A stretch of DNA of 64,000 bases from Symsagittifera roscoffensis (taxonomy: Eukaryota > Xenacoelomorpha > Acoela > Convolutidae): contig NC_087067.1 of assembly GCF_963678635.1 (NCBI RefSeq), forward strand, positions 47,604,001 through 47,668,000, in the 5' to 3' direction. This document shows positions 17,108 to 29,098 of the stretch, piece by piece. Position 1 is the first letter of the stretch. Every line of letters starts with the position of its first letter. The position numbers were made by a program, and so were the translations under genes. Under the pieces are notes generated by a model that was not told where the DNA came from, searched no databases, and saw nothing but the letters and a program-made list of their open reading frames with translations.

Positions 17108-17826
17108 ATGAAATTGGAAACAGTGTTTTTAGGGTCAAGCTACTGTCACTTACTCAGCGAGGAATGCGGTGGTCCATGTGAGGTTGGAGTAGATGGGCGG
17201 TAAGTTGAAAATCTATCACAAACGACGAAAACATAAACACAAGCTTAGTTGAAGCTCCTCTTGGGACATTGAAATGCATGAAAGTTGTTCATTTGTATCT
17301 CAAATTTTCCTGCTAAATAGCTTCTGAATGCAAGATACAAGCCTGATTTTCATGAAAAAAAAAAAGATTTTTAGTGTTATACTAATTGAAGTATTTATCT
17401 CTAAAGTTTGTGGAGGCTGTTCTACGAGACAGTTGCCGTAGTCGTTGTACCTCGCAAGGTATATTCTATCCAGCAGTTATAGTATATAAGCAAACAAAAA
17501 ACTAATCCAGGTATTTTGCTTTCGTGTCGCATACGTGACTCACAGTACGCCTAATTACTTAATACTTCGCGGTTTAAATTGAAAGTTTTCACTTTTCGAA
17601 GCAAAACACATTAATTGATGTTTATTATGTTCCTTTTTGATTTAGGTTGGAAGTTCAAGTATTTGGTCATGATGGAGACAAAATGATGAAGTTTTCTCTG
17701 GCAACTGTTAAATATGGAGACCTGTATTTTGAACTAGTAGGAGACTGGTGGTGTGTTGAGAGCTGCGGAATCACAATTCCCTACAGACACCCAGATCACT
17801 TAGTAGATATCAATAACCCCTTGTAA
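17108..17826 (+). CDS. unrecognised small gene, two exons (17108-17199, 17646-17826)
   Basis: Exon 1 (ATG at 17108) ends at a strong donor G|GTAAGT (17200). After a 446-base intron ending TTTAG, exon 2 runs to a TAA at 17824-17826. The codon split (CG + G) is restored in phase, giving 90 residues. The protein has six cysteines, some in pairs (SEECGGPCEVG, DWWCVESCG), and an amphipathic middle (DLYFELVGDWWC), suggesting a small secreted or disulfide-rich domain. No family is recognised. There may be earlier exons, since the first exon lacks an obvious signal peptide. Phase match and donor quality support a real or recently lost gene. Confidence 0.4.
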
Positions 17827-18224
17827 CAAGCGCCACCCCCGACTGGATAGCTGTCCGACGCCCCATGGAACCCTAATCACCAGCTTAACTCAAATCATAT
17901 CGAAGAGCTACGACGTATGATGATATCGACGAGCTCGAATCAAATCCCAACAAATACTCTCATTTCGTTCATTAAGAAAAAAAACTAACTGGTTTGAGTG
18001 ATTTCTTCATCTTATAACGTATTGCCATGGTAACCGATGGAACAAAAATGGTTGTTATATTGAATTTAACCTCAATTCAGAGCCAAACAACCTAATCCGA
18101 TAAGTTTTACAGAGGTTAATTTGAGGAGTTTCCGACGCGCCGAAAGTGAAAATAGACAGTGAGAATAGGGGAACCATCATTACAATAGACCGAAAAAGGC
18201 TATGTTTTTACAAAGTACGGATTG

Positions 18225-18600
18225 AGTTTAGGTCAGGGGTGGCCTTCTTATAGAGTAATTTCAGATAAGGGTATACCGTCTGTTCGTTACGCTATCCATT
18301 TTCGGCCGGATAGGTTTGTACAACTCCTTAATCTAAAACAGATCCTAATAGTACTCTTCTATCAAGTAATTCCTAGTCTCAACATATCTAGAGACAACCT
18401 GGTCCGTCACGAGGTTAGAGAAGAGAAGAAAGCAACTGATTTCAATCGGCATTAAGAACTCTATGACTGAAACTACGAATAGTTTCAAGTTTTAGTTTTG
18501 GGTGATGATTGGTTAGTTATTAAAACTTTACATTGAGAAAAAAAGCAAAGTATAAAATGAAAAGTATTTAAACTGGTTCGATCAATCCGGTGAATATAAA
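18225..18600 (-). repeat. diverged LTR-like relic related to 13660-14165
   Basis: Shares ordered blocks with the probable LTR at 13.7-14.2 kb: ATAGAGTAATTTC, GTATACCGTCTG, ATTTTCGGCCGGATAG, AACT.CTTA.TCTAA, CTTTACATTG and AAACTGGTTC. By eye about 70 percent identical over the best 150 bases. It is a solo LTR or the 3' LTR of an older copy in the same orientation. Confidence 0.5.
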
Positions 18601-18866
18601 GTTTTGTAGTTTATAGTTGTGTTGTGAAGGATGGATGTAGTGTTTTCTAAATTTTCCATAGAGAGTGTAGATTCATTGAGTCTGCGAAGTACATGTGATG
18701 TTGTAGTGGGGTTGTTGTGAATCCTGAAAGATCGTAATGGAAAGCAGGCCTGAGTCTTGTGAGTATCGATTTCGTAAGTCACAGCGAGACTACTCGCATT
18801 CCCACTAGTCGTTTGTAATTGACCGAGTAGCGAGATGAAAGGTTGACTTCTCTGAGTGAAGCGCAA
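18582..18866 (-). CDS. unrecognised ORF next to LTR-like relic
   Basis: A 94-codon minus-strand frame with no true ATG start, Thr/Ser/Asn-rich (NNPTTTSHVLRRLNESTLSM). It lies directly upstream of the LTR-like relic in the same orientation, where the last gene of a retroelement would be. That position is the only argument; no motif was recognised. Confidence 0.25.
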   Translation of the reverse strand: MRFTQRSQPFISLLGQLQTTSGNASSLAVTYEIDTHKTQACFPLRSFRIHNNPTTTSHVLRRLNESTLSMENLENTTSILHNTTINYKTLYSPD

Positions 18867-21800
18867 AGTGACAAGGATACGTGTGTTGAGTTATGACACC
18901 GATCTGGCCATTAATCTGTTTGAATGAGTTCCTTTGCTACGGTGTCTGCTTCATATTTTATATACAGAGAGGGTTGTGACTGCGGCAAAAAAAACACATT
19001 AGAATTGCCCTTCTATAGCCGGAATATCATCGAGTGTATCTCCTTCCGCTGCTCGTGTCTTATGCTCGTTGAAATCTCTACAAAGTTGAAATCAAGCTTC
19101 ATGGCTTATGGAGAATTTCCTGATAAATTTCTTTAAAACTTCTAATAACTTTTTCTGGTTCAATCGTTCTACCCTAAATCTGGTCTCATGAAAACCCATA
19201 CTTTCATTTTGATTTCACGTGGACTATACAACTTTTTTTATTTAAACAACTGTTGAATCTTTTCGTTATTGTAAGTACTCTACAAATGATATCAAATTTC
19301 GAGCCGCAGAGAAAGACAACCTATCATACGTCCAACCGCAACTCGATTTTCCCGATAAAACGACAATCAGTAAAAACGACGACAATGAGTAAAAAATTTG
19401 GACAACAATAAACCATATCAGGTTACCGAACTATTTCTGGAATGTCTCATTTACTTCGAAAAACAGAAATGAAAACCTAAATACGGGAGTTGTTTGATTA
19501 GCGAGAGATTTGCGATTGAGAAAAACGACACCACCATGCTCAAAATGTGTCCCAGAATTTTTCTTGCGTATGACTGCGAAAATCGGGAAGGTTGTTTTTC
19601 GTGAACATGCAGAGCGCTTAAACCTTTGGGTTACTCAGGCAGCAATGTCTTCTGAACCAAGGATATGCGAGCTTTTACAACTCTACATCATTTATTTCAT
19701 TAATTGGACGCACCTTTTCGTTACAGAAGGCGGACTCCATTGGTTTTTTGACTCCAGCTATCATTTCAGTAAGCCCTACAAATACAACTTTCTATAACAC
19801 ATTAACACAAAAATCGAAATTTCGAATTCAGCAAATCTAAGAATTCAACCTTTTTCAAGCTTTGTTCTCTAATTTTTTCATTTGTTCAGTCTTTTCGATA
19901 TGATTTGAAATAAGTTTTACTTGTTGTCATGGAGAAAATTCATCTGTTTCTCTTTTTTGCTCAGTAGTTAAACTAGAACTTGCTCTGAATCTTTTTACGA
20001 AAAAAAATAAAAACCAAAAACTGAAAAACGGAAAAAGAGTAATTTTTTTAAATTTTGGCTGAGAAAGTGTGAGATGAAAATACTTTTTTAATAGTAAAGC
20101 CCAATTACATTTTTCTTCTAAGACATGCTTTCCTCTCGAAAAGAAATTTATTTTAAAAAGTTTACTATTTTATTCGCGAATCGAGCAAATTTGTTTTGAT
20201 TCTCTTAACAAATTCTGATATCTCTCTCTTTAAAACTTTGCCCTCTTGGGTATTCATTTTTGGCTAAAAACCAACTGAGGCAAAAAACAGAAAATTAGTA
20301 TAACTAAAAAATTTTATAAGAACCGTAAGAAAAACAGATCTTTTTTTTCAAAATTTGAATAAAAACCTTAAAATTGCTCAGCAGATCAAGGGACACTGAT
20401 TAAGAGGGATTTTAAAAGAAATTGGAAATGAAATTTCTTTTGAAAAACTGGAACTCTTGATTTCGACGAAAAACAGAATTTCCGCAAAACATAAAACCTT
20501 TTTCTAGGGTCATGGCCCTCTTGATTGAAAAAAATTTAATTTGTAATGCGTGTGCTATTTTCAACTAGACATCAGATAGCCCTCAAAATGACTTCGCACA
20601 ATTTGTAGCCAGTTTGAAAACATGAGTTGACATTTTAGGGTAAAACTGAAAAGAAAAGTTTATAGAAGACCAGAAGAAATATAGAAGAGATTATGAAAAA
20701 TGGCCACAAGCACTAGGAAAATTTTTGATTTTGAAATCTTTCAGTTATAATCAAATAACATTTTTTACCATTCATCTTTGGTCTTTTTGGTCTCATAGTG
20801 TTATCAGTATTCATAACTTTTCAAAAAATCAACAAGTGAGATGAGAAATAATTGAAAACTCTTTTTGCCCACTAAAGAAAAATCAGAAACAATTTTAAGC
20901 TTCAAAACTTTCCAGCTGTACTTTTTCTACTTTGGTGCTAAATAGTAATTGAAATTCTCGACCCCTCACCACAAAGTGTACCAGTTTAGAAAGATTTCTA
21001 GTTACCCTTAGAAATCAGCAAGAGTTTAGGCTATAATTGAATCCCTCTTGAAGGCTTCTAACTAATCTTCTTTTTAGTGCCCCAAATTTCCTTCAGTTAT
21101 TTTCCAGTTTTTTTTTAAAATTCATTTCTGCTTCAATCTTGAAACACTCTCAAAAAACTTATTTAATTACTGAAGGCATAAATATAGCTCTATTGCAACT
21201 CCTGCTCCATGGCTGCAGTGCAATAAAATATTGAGCTGTGAAAGAAATTGTAGAAACTATGATCTCAATAAACGGCTTATGATGAGTGCCTCAAGTCACT
21301 CGACAGTTTGTCGGAAGCCCAAGAGTAGGTTAAAGTTATGCCAGACAAGCCTTCTTATAAACGTTGTATCTATTACTATACATTTTTACTCATAGCGGAG
21401 AGCTATTAACAACATCGGCCGAAGAAGCACACCTTTACTATTTGAGATGGCCTTGAACTGACGTCATCCGTAGCACCAATGCAATAGAAAGCGCATTCAG
21501 AGAAACAGTGCAACGATACTTTGATGAAGAACAATTTCGGGAAAAATGGACCTACTTCAATTCATGATGCAAATCAAGGGCAAAATTGACCTGATTTAAG
21601 TTGAACGGAACCAAATAAAGTGAACTTACACCTGGAAGTGGGGTGATCAAAACTTTAAGTAATACTAAAGTTAATATTTTAAGTGATCAATATTTTAACT
21701 GATCAATGAGTTACTGGAAACTACGATAGGTCCCTACTGTTTCTAAAAACCAAAAAATTGACTGTGTACTTCAAAATATTCATTAGAGATCAGTATATGG

Positions 21801-23094
21801 AACTGATCAATCATTTGATCAATCAGTTCAGATCATTTTCATCTCATGGCAGCGAATAGATTGTTGATCAAATTCAAAACCGCTAATAGGGTCGACTCCT
21901 TCCTCGATCTACCCGATGTACTCAGCTCTGATTTTGATGTGCTTATAAAAAAAACTAATTCTTATCACTGACACATGTCATCTACATTGCATTTTTGCAG
22001 CTTGTCATAGCGTAACTAAAATTGCCTTCTACTCCTCGTCTAGATTGTGACTAGAAGCTAAATATAGTTTAAACCTACGATGTGGACAAAGAGGGAAAAA
22101 ATTATTTTTGAAAAGGCTAATACGAAAAGCCAATGGGTCTGATGGACGAGGAAAGATTTGAACGGAGCTAAGTTAAAGTCTTTCGGTAGGCAAGATTTTT
22201 CTACTTAAATTTGGAAAATTTTATGCTTCTTCTTTGGACATCCTATCTTGTTCAAGTTCCCTTCAAATCCAAAGTCAACACTAGATATGAAGCAAATTTT
22301 TGTTCAGTTTTAACAGTGTAAAATTTTTGCATTTTTTCTGAATATGGCCTTGTTGCTGCTGACATCACTATATAACCCTAAGAAAGCTCAAAAACTAGTA
22401 AATCATTAGCAACACGAAGAGTTTTGATTCCAATCTAAAATTGTTTCATATTTAAATAAGTTTAAAACGATTAAATGATACTTTATTTTAAATGAGTAAA
22501 AAATATGTTTTTATTTGCAATTTAAAGAAAATTATTACCACTGTAAGAGTTTATGAAAAAAAGCAATCAAAAATTAGGAGTGATTATGAAGTTAACTAAT
22601 CAGTTGAAAAATTACTTTTTGATTTTTTAAAATATTTTGAAAAAAATTAAATATTATTTTCTGTTTACCATACATCTAGAGCCATGCTGATATCCCACTC
22701 AATCAGAGAGAAACCAGTTTTGAAATTTTTATTACCTTCCCACAAATCAACCAAACTGATAATTGAAGGCAAATTTTCTCAACAATTCAAACCCATTGTT
22801 TTATTTTCAATTGAATTTAAATCAGTAAACCAACCAGTTGGACGAAGTATTGAAAATTTGAAAACTTAAAATATCCACCAGAAATAGGACAGAAATATTT
22901 TAAGTTCCGAATCATTTTGCGCTTAATTTTTCCTAAATTAATGCTGAAAATGCGGTTAAGGTGCTAAACCCCTTACCAAAAAAGCCAACTTTTTATAGAG
23001 ACTACCCATTAAAAATGACAAGAAGTAGGGCTGTAAAAGTTTACTCGTTGTTGGGTGTAAATTGAATTTGGATAAATAATTTTTAGGCATACTT
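18867..23094. other. gene-poor AT-rich DNA
   Basis: No supported gene over 4.2 kb. A 95-codon plus-strand frame (19510-19797) and a 61-codon frame (22684-22869) lack recognisable features. Around 21640-21830 there is a cluster of TGATCA words, including GAACTGAT...ATCAGTTC arms (21800-21830). Confidence 0.4.
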
Positions 23095-23250
23095 CTTTTG
23101 ACTCCGCGAGTTTGACGCCGCGAGGCGGGCTACTATAAAAACAATTATTTGAGTCGGCGGGCTACTCTCGAATGAATTACTCCGCGCTATGAAACTTTTC
23201 ACTCCGCGAGCTATATGCTAAGGCACAATAACTGACGGCGTGGCGAGGAT
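23095..23250. other. GC-rich island with repeated ACTCCGCGAG words
   Basis: In otherwise AT-rich DNA, 150 bases carry repeated ACTCCGCG(AG/CT) and GGCGGGCTACT words. It may be a small insertion (tRNA-like or MITE-like), but no RNA fold or termini were established. Confidence 0.35.
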
Positions 23251-23929
23251 GTTTTAAGCAATTATTTTCTTATTATTGTCATGATAAAACTTAGTGAAGA
23301 ATTGCTAGACAATTTGATCAAATCTTTATCAAATCTTGTCAAAAAAATAGTTTTAAATAGACTTCAAAACTTTTTTTGGTTATTTTAATAGGCACTGGCG
23401 TTTATTTTTGAAATAATTCAAAATTCTCGGCCACAAATCAAATGTAGCAAGAAGACCCGGTTGCAAAAAATCATTGTGTCCATGGTTAGCACTGATGTGA
23501 CTTCGTTCATCGGCCATGGATCACTTTTGACAGTAACTTGTTTACTGCTCAGACGATAAATTAAAACTTATGTGAGTTTTTTTTTATTGGGAGAATGTAC
23601 AGTTTAAATTGGAAAATCTAGGATCGCCGTTCTCAGTTTTTCCAATTCAAACTTCTATATTTGAAAGTGATCCGACTAAAGGAAAATGGAAACATTTCTT
23701 AGAATAGCACAAAATTACTAAAATTTCGTTTGATTGAGATAAAACCAATCAAAAAAAGTTTTAAATTTCCGGATAATCGCTTGTAATTTTTTCTATAAAA
23801 GTAAATTCTTTCAACTAATCATATTATTTAATCACACATTAACTAGAAGACTCGTCAAACCGAATCTATGATTCTTCTTTACTTGTAAATGCTAACATCT
23901 ATGATTCGTACACACCTATGATTGCTTTC

Positions 23930-25853
23930 TCAATCTCATTTACCAATAGTTGCATTTCTTTCCCATTCACTTATGACTGCTTTTTAATCTCTTACACATA
24001 TGATTGCTTATTTATTCCCATACCAGTTTAATCTATGCCTTTGAATTGAATCAGCTAGTAGATATTTAATTTAAAATTTCGGTGATGCCAAAAAACAATA
24101 CTATAAAAGCTTATCTTTTTTTTGAACAAGCCCAATGCGAGGTCTGTAGGCTGAATTTAACTAGAGAAAATACAGTTTGCAGTTTTGGGACGCTCCGGGT
24201 ATGGTCATTTTGGAATAAATCTTGCTAAATTTCTTAGTTTACCCGTATTATACTTACTTAAACTGCTCATTTCAATGAATATCCAGTCATTAATGCAACG
24301 ATCTATCAAAAAATTTTACGTAAACTAATAACATTTCTTGCTTTTACTCAAAATTCAAATTTTCCAGTTCAAAAAAAATTAGTTTTAAACTCAAAGCGCT
24401 CACCAGAATTTTAACTTTAAAATCGACCAGTTAACAAAGTGCAAAACTCTTTTGCTGCTGACTTTCAGAAAATCATTTTCGATCAGCTATCCATCATGCG
24501 TCTCCACTTCATGAAAAAATGAAGTGGAGACGCATTTTTTCTGTCTAAATTTGTAGCATCAATTAGTAGACCATCATATCAAAATATATTCTTGTGTCAC
24601 TGAAGTATTAGAACAGACTCGTAAAGATTTCACGTATTCTTCGCCAGACCACTGGCCTTCGGTACAAATACAGCGACAGATACAGGTTGGCACTCTTGAA
24701 ATAGGAAGCATATCAGGCGGTCATGTTCCCATGAGAAGCAGATCAGTTTGCAGATATTTTATAAATTTCAGATTAACTGCGTACGAACTAACTGTTCAAG
24801 AAACCGAGATTTAAGATGGCCATCGATACTTCTATTGAGTTTGGCTTTTGCCATCACTACAAGCGGTTGATGTGAAGCCTACTCATTTGGGAACAAAAAG
24901 AACAGAAGAAACGAATGCCAGTTTCGTGCCGTTTTTTTTACCAGAGTGATGAGTTACTTGAATGAGGCTTAATGTTATTTGCAAAAGAAAAAAAACCGCT
25001 TGAAGACATTCACTTAAATTAAGCTGATATCAAGATCGAGTCTTTATAATTTTGTTTTATGGGTCTGAATATTATATCTACCAAGCTCTTTTACGTCTTC
25101 TCCTTGTTTCGGTTTCTTTTCGTAATTTTTATATTTGATCAATTAGATGAAATTGTTTTCTGTGTGTAGTTTCTTTTTGGCTGTCTCATTTGCATGGCAA
25201 TCATGGTATTTATCTGTGAGAGTTGCGGTGCGCAATCCATCGTTTGGAGCACAATCACTAGGCACAAAACAATTACCGGAAAATTTAAAATTAATTTCAA
25301 AAAGTATGGTTTTTAAGAAATTAAATTTTTTTAGTATACTTTAGAACGAATAAATTAAATATTTTCAGGCAGAAAGCAGGTTTTCACAGTATATTAGGTG
25401 TCATTTTCACCTAATGGCATGATTTCAACAAACTAAATCTATGAAATTTTGCAAAAAAAATCCCAAAAGAAATGAGCTATTTTGTTAACAGCAGGTAAGG
25501 AGATAGATAGCAGGGCAATGGTATCGCATTGTTCGGTGTCAGTAAAGGGGAGAATTTCAGTAAGCACATCAAAATCACGTGCTAAACACAGTTACTGTCG
25601 CATAAATGAACAACAAGTAGTATTGTATCGTGTCCCGGAACCTAGGGGGTGGTCCTTCCTAAGAGGGGGTCCTCACGCAAAGCAAAATCCTAGGAAAGGG
25701 GTCCTTAATTTTTTGGAGGACCCTCATCCAAGGAGTTTGTAAACGAAAGAAGTTTTCCACATACAAAGCAGAAGATCTCTTACCTAGGATCTTGCTAGGC
25801 TTAGCTCAACAACAAGGGACACGGGGAATTCACTTTTAAGCTATATAATAAAA
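23930..25853 (+). repeat. segmental duplication copy A (about 1.9 kb)
   Basis: Starts at ATCTCATTTACCAATAGTTGC and ends at TATATAATAAAA; copy B follows directly. The two are alignable along the whole length (for example GAGATAGATAGCAGGGCAAT and CAGCTATCCA blocks). Copy A lacks the three large insertions present in B, so it shows the empty-site state. No coding frame is conserved between copies. Confidence 0.75.
24496..24535. other. perfect 17-bp hairpin with six-base loop and T-run
   Basis: ATGCGTCTCCACTTCAT (24496-24512) and its exact complement (24519-24535) flank GAAAAA and are followed by a T run. Copy B of the duplication has unrelated bases here, so the hairpin arose or was lost after the duplication. 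Confidence 0.8.
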
Positions 25854-26387
25854 ATCTCATATACCAATAGTTGCATTTATTTCCCATGCACTTATGACTG
25901 CATTTTAATATCTTACACAAAAGATTGCTTTTTCATTCTCATACACCTATGGTTGCTTTTTGATTCCCATACCAGTTTAATTTTTGACCTTAAACTGAAT
26001 CAGCTAGAAGATATTTGATTTAAAATTTCGGTGATGCTTAAAAACAATACTAAAAAAGCTTATCTATTTTTGTTTGCATAAAATAGCATATACTGATAAT
26101 ATCTTCCTATTTACATATTTCTAGCAAGACCAATGCGAGGTCGGTAGCTTGAGTTTGAGCAGAGAAATTACGGTTTGCAATTTTGGGGCGCTCCAGCTAT
26201 GGGTCATTTTGGAATAAATCTTGATAAATTTCTTAGTTTATCCTTATTATACTTATTTAAACTGCTTATTTCAATGAACATCCAGTCAATAATGCAACGA
26301 TCTATCAAAAATTTCTAGTTAATTTAATATCATTTCTTGAATTTACTCAATATTCAAATTTTCCAGTTAAAAAATAGTGTTTAACTT

Positions 26388-26822
26388 CAGGGGCGGATCC
26401 AGAAATTTCTCGAGGAGGGGGATTTTCAAAAAAATTTCGAAAACTTTGACGACATTTTTTTAGGTCGATCAAACTGACTTTCCGAGCTATCCTAAAGCAG
26501 TAAAAAGACGCTGTTGTGACGCTAAAAGACGGTAAGATTAAAATAAGATTTCTGCGCCGCAGGCAAATTTTTGAAAAAACAGGTTAAAAAAGCCGTCTTT
26601 AGGTCCTTTTTGAAAAAATTTGACAAAAAATCGCATTTTTTTTAGAGCGCTCACCCTCAAAGTTAGTATATATTGGCGCCGAAGGCGCCCCTAGAAAATT
26701 TTAGTGTCGGTCGGCCAAAAATGGATTTCTTAAAACGTACCAAAGGGGGGACCCTTTGGGTCGGCAGGGGGTCAAATACCTGAGAAGGGAGGACGTCCGC
26801 CCCTCCCTTAAATCCGCCCTTG
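26388..26822. mobile_element. hAT-type MITE with 8-bp target duplication
   Basis: Termini CAGGGGCGGATCCAG and (complement) CAAGGGCGGATTTAAG form short inverted repeats. Flanks TTTAACTT (26380-26387) and TTTAACTC (26823-26830) match at 7 of 8 bases, the size made by hAT transposases. The paralogous position in copy A (near 24390) is an uninterrupted empty site. There is no coding capacity, so it is a non-autonomous element. Relatives in this window: 14425 and 36076. Confidence 0.8.
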
Positions 26823-27153
26823 TTTAACTCGAAGCGCTCACCAGAATTTTAACCTTTACATCGACCAGTCAACATATTACAAAACTCTTTTGCTTCTGAC
26901 TTTCAAAAAATCATTTTCGATCAGCTATCCAGCATCCGGCATGAAGGAAATTTACAGAAAAAAAAATTTTTTTTCTGTCTAAATTTGTAGCATTAATTAG
27001 TAGACCATCCTATCTAAATACATTCTGTGTCACTGAAGTATTAGAACAGACTAGTAATGATTTCAAATAATCTTCGCCAGACGGTTGGCCTTCAAGTACA
27101 GATACAGCATCAGATACAATTTGACACTTTTAGATAGGAAGCATATCAGGCGG

Positions 27154-27514
27154 AAAACGAAAAGAAGCGGAACAAAAAAAAAACATTTTTCTGTCATATT
27201 ACCATAAACATACCATTCGAACCAATGTTATGTTTCAGTGCGCACTGTACAGCTTGCAGTGGGCTAAACGACATGGCTACTACGTTCACTGCCGATTCAC
27301 TGCAGAAACAAATTCGACGTGACACGAAGCACCAAAATTATAAATAAGTAAAACAATTAATTAAAATTTGTTTTTTACCAAAAAAGCAGCAACGGGCCCC
27401 AACGGGCCGATATTTAATAAATTCCCTGTTTATCGGGCCGCCAACGGGCTGGACTTCAATTATATTGGGCCGGGCCGGGCCGGGCCTCAATTATGGCGGC
27501 CCGTTAACAAGTCT
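27154..27514. mobile_element. insertion of unknown type with GGGCC-rich core
   Basis: Present only in duplication copy B, between GCATATCAGGCGG and CCATGAGAAGCAC. The core (27388-27512) has AACGGGCC words, a GGGCC tandem run and a final GGCGGCCCGTTAAC that is the complement of earlier words, so it can fold back. Ends were not defined. Confidence 0.5.
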
Positions 27515-27802
27515 GCCATGAGAAGCACATCAGTTTGCTGGTATTTTATAAATTTCAGACTAACTGCTGACGAACTAACTGTTCAAGAAACCGCGATTTC
27601 AGATGGCCATCGGTACTTCTATTGAGCTTGGCTTTTGCCATCCCCATAAGCGGTTGATGTGAAGCCTACTTATTTGGGAACAAAAAGAACAGAAGAAGCG
27701 AATGCCAGTTTCGTGCCATTTTTTTTATCAGAGTGATGAGTTGCTTGAATGAGGCCTAATGATATTTGCAAAAAAAACCGCTCGAAGCCATTCACTTAAA
27801 TT

Positions 27803-28131
27803 CTGGGGATCCGCCTTGTTTGGAGTTACTTCAAACGAACTGTCACTGCTGCACGAGGGATCTAAAACGAGAGAACCAGAACATAGCTTCACAAGCCATT
27901 AGGAGTTCTCAATAGACTTTCAGAGAAATAGAAGCTCGATTTTACAGCAACGAAAATGACGACTAAATGACCCCTGACGACTGATTCACCATTGCCAGTA
28001 CCTGGATAATAGTCCCCTACCTTGTCAATAACTTAGATCCCCCAGTCGTTTAAATACCAAGCGTTGAAGTATCGAGGGAACGCAAACTAGCGCATGATGA
28101 TTTGTTATATAATTATTTATGTGCGGATTTC
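27803..28131. mobile_element. insertion of unknown type in copy B
   Basis: Interrupts TTAAATT...GCTGATATCAAGATCGAG, which is continuous in copy A (near 25018). Starts CTGGGGATCCGCC and ends near GTGCGGATTTCTG, which gives a faint inverted resemblance at the ends. No coding capacity. Confidence 0.45.
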
Positions 28132-29098
28132 TGCTGATATCAAGATCGAGTCTTTATAATCTAATTTTATGGGTCAGAACATTATTATCATTGTTTCGGT
28201 TTCTTTTTGTAAAAATTAATTTTGATCAATTAGGTGAAATTGTTTTCTCTGTGTAGTTTGGCGCACGATCGTTTTTTCTCTTTAACTGTCTCATTCGCAT
28301 GGCAATCACGGTATTTACCTGTGAGAATTGCGGTGCGCAATCCATCGTTTGCAGCACAATCACTATAGGTACAAAACAATTGCCGGAAAACTTGAAATTA
28401 TTTTGAAAAAAGTACGGTTTTTAAGAAATTAAGTTTGTAGTATAAATTAAAATTAATTAATTAAAAATTTTAAAACAGAAAGCAGGTTTTCACAGTAAAA
28501 TAAGCGTCTTTTTCACCTAATGGCATAATTTTCAACAAATTCAATGTATAATATTTAGCAAAAAAGTCCCAAGAGAAATGCGATATTTTGTTAACAACAG
28601 GTAAGGAGATAGATAGCAGGGCAATGGTATCGCATTGTTCGTTGTCAGTAAAGTGGAGGTTGTCAGTAAGCACATCAAAATCACCACGTGCTAAACACAG
28701 CTAATGTCGCATAAACGAACAACAAGTAGTATTGTATCGTGTCCCGGATCCTAGGGGGGTCCTTCCTAAGGGGGGGGGGTCCTCACGTAAAGCAAAATCC
28801 TAGGAAAGGGGTCCTTATTTTTTGGAGGGCCCTCATTCTAGGATTTTGTAAACGAGAGAAAACTTCCACACACAAAACAGAAGACCCCCTACTTCGGATC
28901 TAGCTAGGCTTAGCTTTACAAAAAGGGATACAATACAAAATTCTTTCTAATTCCAATTTTTGGGGGCTAATTATTGGTCCTGGTTAATTATATGAATCAT
29001 AATAATTGTTATATTTGTTTCGGGCAAATGAAATTTCGACCTAATTGATATTTTTTAGTGAACGGGGAAATCACTTTTATGTTATATAATAAAAACTT

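Larger units (their letters stand above)
25854..29098 (+). repeat. segmental duplication copy B (about 3.2 kb, with insertions)
   Basis: Direct tandem copy of 23930-25853. Extra length is explained by a 435-bp MITE (26388-26822), a roughly 360-bp GC-containing insert (27154-27514), a roughly 330-bp insert (27803-28131) and about 120 bp near 28940-29060. Each is absent at the matching position of copy A. Confidence 0.75.

Noticed and set aside
21440..21570. STNAIESAFRETVQRYFDEE peptide resembling the end of Mutator/IS256-type transposases
   Set aside because: Only about 30 residues, no other transposase motif nearby, and the surrounding frames are closed; too weak to call.
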